Below are positions 62,809 through 64,000 of a DNA stretch of 64,000 nucleotides, one piece after another. Position numbers and translations under genes: made by a program. The stretch lies in NCBI GenBank assembly GCA_964352475.1, contig CAYGSL010000008.1, forward strand, positions 1 to 64,000, read 5' to 3'. Each line of letters opens with the position of its first letter. Position 1 is the first letter of the stretch. The stretch comes from JAUIET01 sp964352475 (lineage in GTDB: Bacteria; Pseudomonadota; Gammaproteobacteria; Pseudomonadales; JAUIET01). The notes below the pieces were generated by a model that searched no databases, was not told where the DNA came from, and saw nothing but the letters and a program-made list of their open reading frames with translations.

Positions 62809-62883
62809 ATGATGGAAGTGTTGGCCTATTTAGAGGTCGCGTTCTTTGTAGGTTCAGTGATTTACGTCGCGTGGTACTGGTAA
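62809..62883 (+). CDS. Possible 24-residue single-pass membrane peptide
   Basis: ATGATG starts a frame reading MMEVLAYLEVAFF then VGSVIYVAWYW and a stop. It would be a hydrophobic helix with one acidic residue near each end of the first half, a common style of small membrane proteins. GGGATAAG lies a few bases upstream, a weak ribosome site, and an extended -10 is 110 bases upstream. No homologue is recalled; it may be chance. Confidence 0.25.
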   Translation: MMEVLAYLEVAFFVGSVIYVAWYW

Positions 62884-62895
62884 TCGTCGCCAACC

Positions 62896-63690
62896 TCAGT
62901 GCTTGCTCAGCACAGCCAGGTAAGCTGTTGCGCAGGCTTCCCAGCCTTCCAGCAATGCATCTATCGTAAACGCATGCCCAATTGAAACTTCCTGTAAGCC
63001 AGGAAGCAGCCGGAATTCAGTCAAGTTCTCAAGATTTAAATCGTGACCCGCGTTCACACCCAAACCGCAGTTGATCGCGCATTCCGCTGCAATGCAGTAG
63101 CGTTCAAATTCTTCATTATTCGTACCGTGTTTTGCAAACGCGACGGCGTATGGACCTGTGTAAAGCTCTATACGATCCGCCGCTAATTCTGCCGCTCGTT
63201 TTATTTGCTCTGTATCAGGGTCCATGAACAAACTAACCCGGCTACCGGCGTTCTTGCAGCGCGCAATATGCTGCTCCAGCTCTCGATTATCGCCACTTAG
63301 ATCAAAGCCGTGGTCAGATGTGAGCTGATGCTGAGCATCGGGTACCAGCGTGCATTGCGCTGGATGTACAGATTCAACTAATTCAAGAAAACCGGGGTAA
63401 GCTGTGACATCCGGTCTGTCGCTGGCTTGCAGACCGGCGCAAGGATTGCCCTCTATATTGAACTCGATATTGTCATGATCTGCGCACAACGCTGCCAGCG
63501 GCGCGATATCGCTTGCGCGAATATGGCGTTGATCCGGTCGCGGGTGCACGGTGATGCCATGCACACCAGCGTCAATGCTGCGGCGTGCGAAGTCAACAAC
63601 GCTGGGGCTGTCGCCTGCTCGGGAGTTTCTGATTAAGGCGATTTTGTTTAGATTAACGCTGAGTGCAATTGCCGCCATAGGAAGAGTCAC
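62896..63690 (-). CDS. pdxJ: Pyridoxine 5'-phosphate synthase PdxJ, Bacteroidetes-like subtype
   Basis: 264 residues; GTG 63690 overlaps the upstream stop (GTGA), while ATG 63678 four codons on is a likely alternative. PdxJ condenses 3-amino-acetone phosphate and 1-deoxyxylulose phosphate. The first strand reads SVNLNKIALIRNSR, where canonical gamma/proteobacterial enzymes have NIDHVATLRNAR; GVHGITVHPRPDQRHIR keeps the phosphate-site His/Arg. The Lys for His change and the HPRPDxRHI form is typical of Bacteroidetes PdxJ, so a non-canonical lineage is likely. It is coupled to the cyclophilin gene. Confidence 0.85.
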   Translation of the reverse strand: MTLPMAAIALSVNLNKIALIRNSRAGDSPSVVDFARRSIDAGVHGITVHPRPDQRHIRASDIAPLAALCADHDNIEFNIEGNPCAGLQASDRPDVTAYPGFLELVESVHPAQCTLVPDAQHQLTSDHGFDLSGDNRELEQHIARCKNAGSRVSLFMDPDTEQIKRAAELAADRIELYTGPYAVAFAKHGTNNEEFERYCIAAECAINCGLGVNAGHDLNLENLTEFRLLPGLQEVSIGHAFTIDALLEGWEACATAYLAVLSKH

Positions 63691-64000
63691 GGAATTCGAC
63701 TGATGCTCTCAATGATTATGGCTTGTTTTGGTACATCGTCGTACTCAGCTTCATCGTTTAGAAACAGACCGGTTCGCTGGATTGATATCGTATCTACAAC
63801 ATCCAGCCCTTGCGTGACTTTGCCAAACACAGCATAACCAAGCTCGCCCATTCGGTAATTCAAGCTGAAGTTCATACGCACGTTTATGAAAAACTGCGCT
63901 GTCGCGCTGTGAGGGTCTGAGGTTCTGGCCATTGCCAGCGTGCCTCTATCATTGCGCAATCGGTTTTTAGATTCGTTTTGAATGGGCTCGCGCGTTTCTC
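63687..64000 (-). CDS. Peptidyl-prolyl cis-trans isomerase (cyclophilin), 5' end outside window
   Basis: The frame is open through the right edge. The visible C-terminal about 104 residues include EPIQNESKNRL, GTLAMARTSDPHSATAQFFI (active-site Arg and Phe/Gln region), GYAVFGKV and the final VIIESI-like strand. Cyclophilins speed prolyl isomerisation in folding. The start and any signal peptide are not visible, so location cannot be decided. It overlaps pdxJ by 4 bases. Confidence 0.92.
   Translation of the reverse strand, partial: ETREPIQNESKNRLRNDRGTLAMARTSDPHSATAQFFINVRMNFSLNYRMGELGYAVFGKVTQGLDVVDTISIQRTGLFLNDEAEYDDVPKQAIIIESISRIP

Noticed and set aside
1..64000. CRISPR array, tRNA, rRNA, prophage or integrase
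   Set aside because: No regularly spaced repeats, tRNA cloverleaf, rRNA stretch or phage/integrase gene was found by reading both strands.

Overview
This window looks like chromosome of a free-living, probably marine, Gammaproteobacterium. The reasons are a gspK-L-M-N type II secretion tail, an olsB-olsA ornithine-lipid pair, many acyl-CoA dehydrogenase/SDR/LLM oxidoreductase genes, several lipoproteins and TolQ/ExbD-type motors, and a palindromic intergenic repeat of the kind common in such genomes. This assignment is inference; no rRNA or tRNA gene is present to confirm it. No prophage, transposase, integron or CRISPR array was seen.

Layout. 1-3427: end of a type II secretion operon (gspK cut by the left edge, then gspL, gspM, gspN), followed by a methyltransferase (3448-4743). 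4727-12938: a secreted and redox-looking set. On the minus strand lie a Tat-exported DUF1501-like protein, a LamG lipoprotein with two CXXCH haem motifs and a further CXXCH protein; divergently transcribed is a PD40 beta-propeller lipoprotein resembling hydrazine-synthase alpha, with two CXXCH motifs. 13062-27896: about 15 kb of plus-strand envelope genes. Two related SH3/outer-membrane-barrel modules flank a TlpA thioredoxin, DUF4266 lipoprotein, DUF3570 barrel and ApbE flavin transferase. These are followed by a small secreted protein, three TPR proteins, a small exported protein, a TolQ/ExbB channel, two ExbD proteins (one lacking the proton-carrying Asp) and a TonB-like AgmX/PglI protein.

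27989-33316: NUDIX hydrolase, PaaI-type thioesterase, EthD protein, then a paired acyl-CoA dehydrogenase operon with a rubredoxin and an SDR. 33373-39206: orphan 7TMR-DISM histidine kinase, a secreted metalloprotease whose GlyGly-CTERM-like tail reads straight into a DUF6174 lipoprotein-like domain, a 104-bp cloverleaf palindrome, and a sulfotransferase. 39344-44028: DinB-like protein, OlsB, OlsA, an AGCS sodium symporter with a large extra domain, and PdxH. 44025-51477: a second catabolic cluster with two LLM oxidoreductases, a second acyl-CoA dehydrogenase pair, SDR, beta-lactamase-fold hydrolase and dienelactone-hydrolase-like lipoprotein. 51483-57038: GMC and FAD oxidoreductases, MFS transporter and enolase-superfamily dehydratase, probably for uptake and oxidation of a hydroxylated or sugar-acid compound. 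57278-64000: MltD-like lytic transglycosylase, MFS transporter, small unknown proteins, an HTH regulator, a Bacteroidetes-like PdxJ and a cyclophilin cut by the right edge.

How it fits together. Three themes recur: protein export and surface display (T2SS, the CTERM protease, haem lipoproteins, barrels); an energised cell-envelope machine (ExbB/ExbD/TonB-like with TPR lipoproteins); and CoA-thioester catabolism of a bulky hydrophobic substrate (two heteromeric-type acyl-CoA dehydrogenase pairs with SDR, thioesterase and LLM enzymes). The least explained parts are the 4.7-12.9 kb haem/DUF1501 set, the DUF4266/DUF3570/ApbE set, and the hairpin-rich gap at 61.0-61.3 kb.
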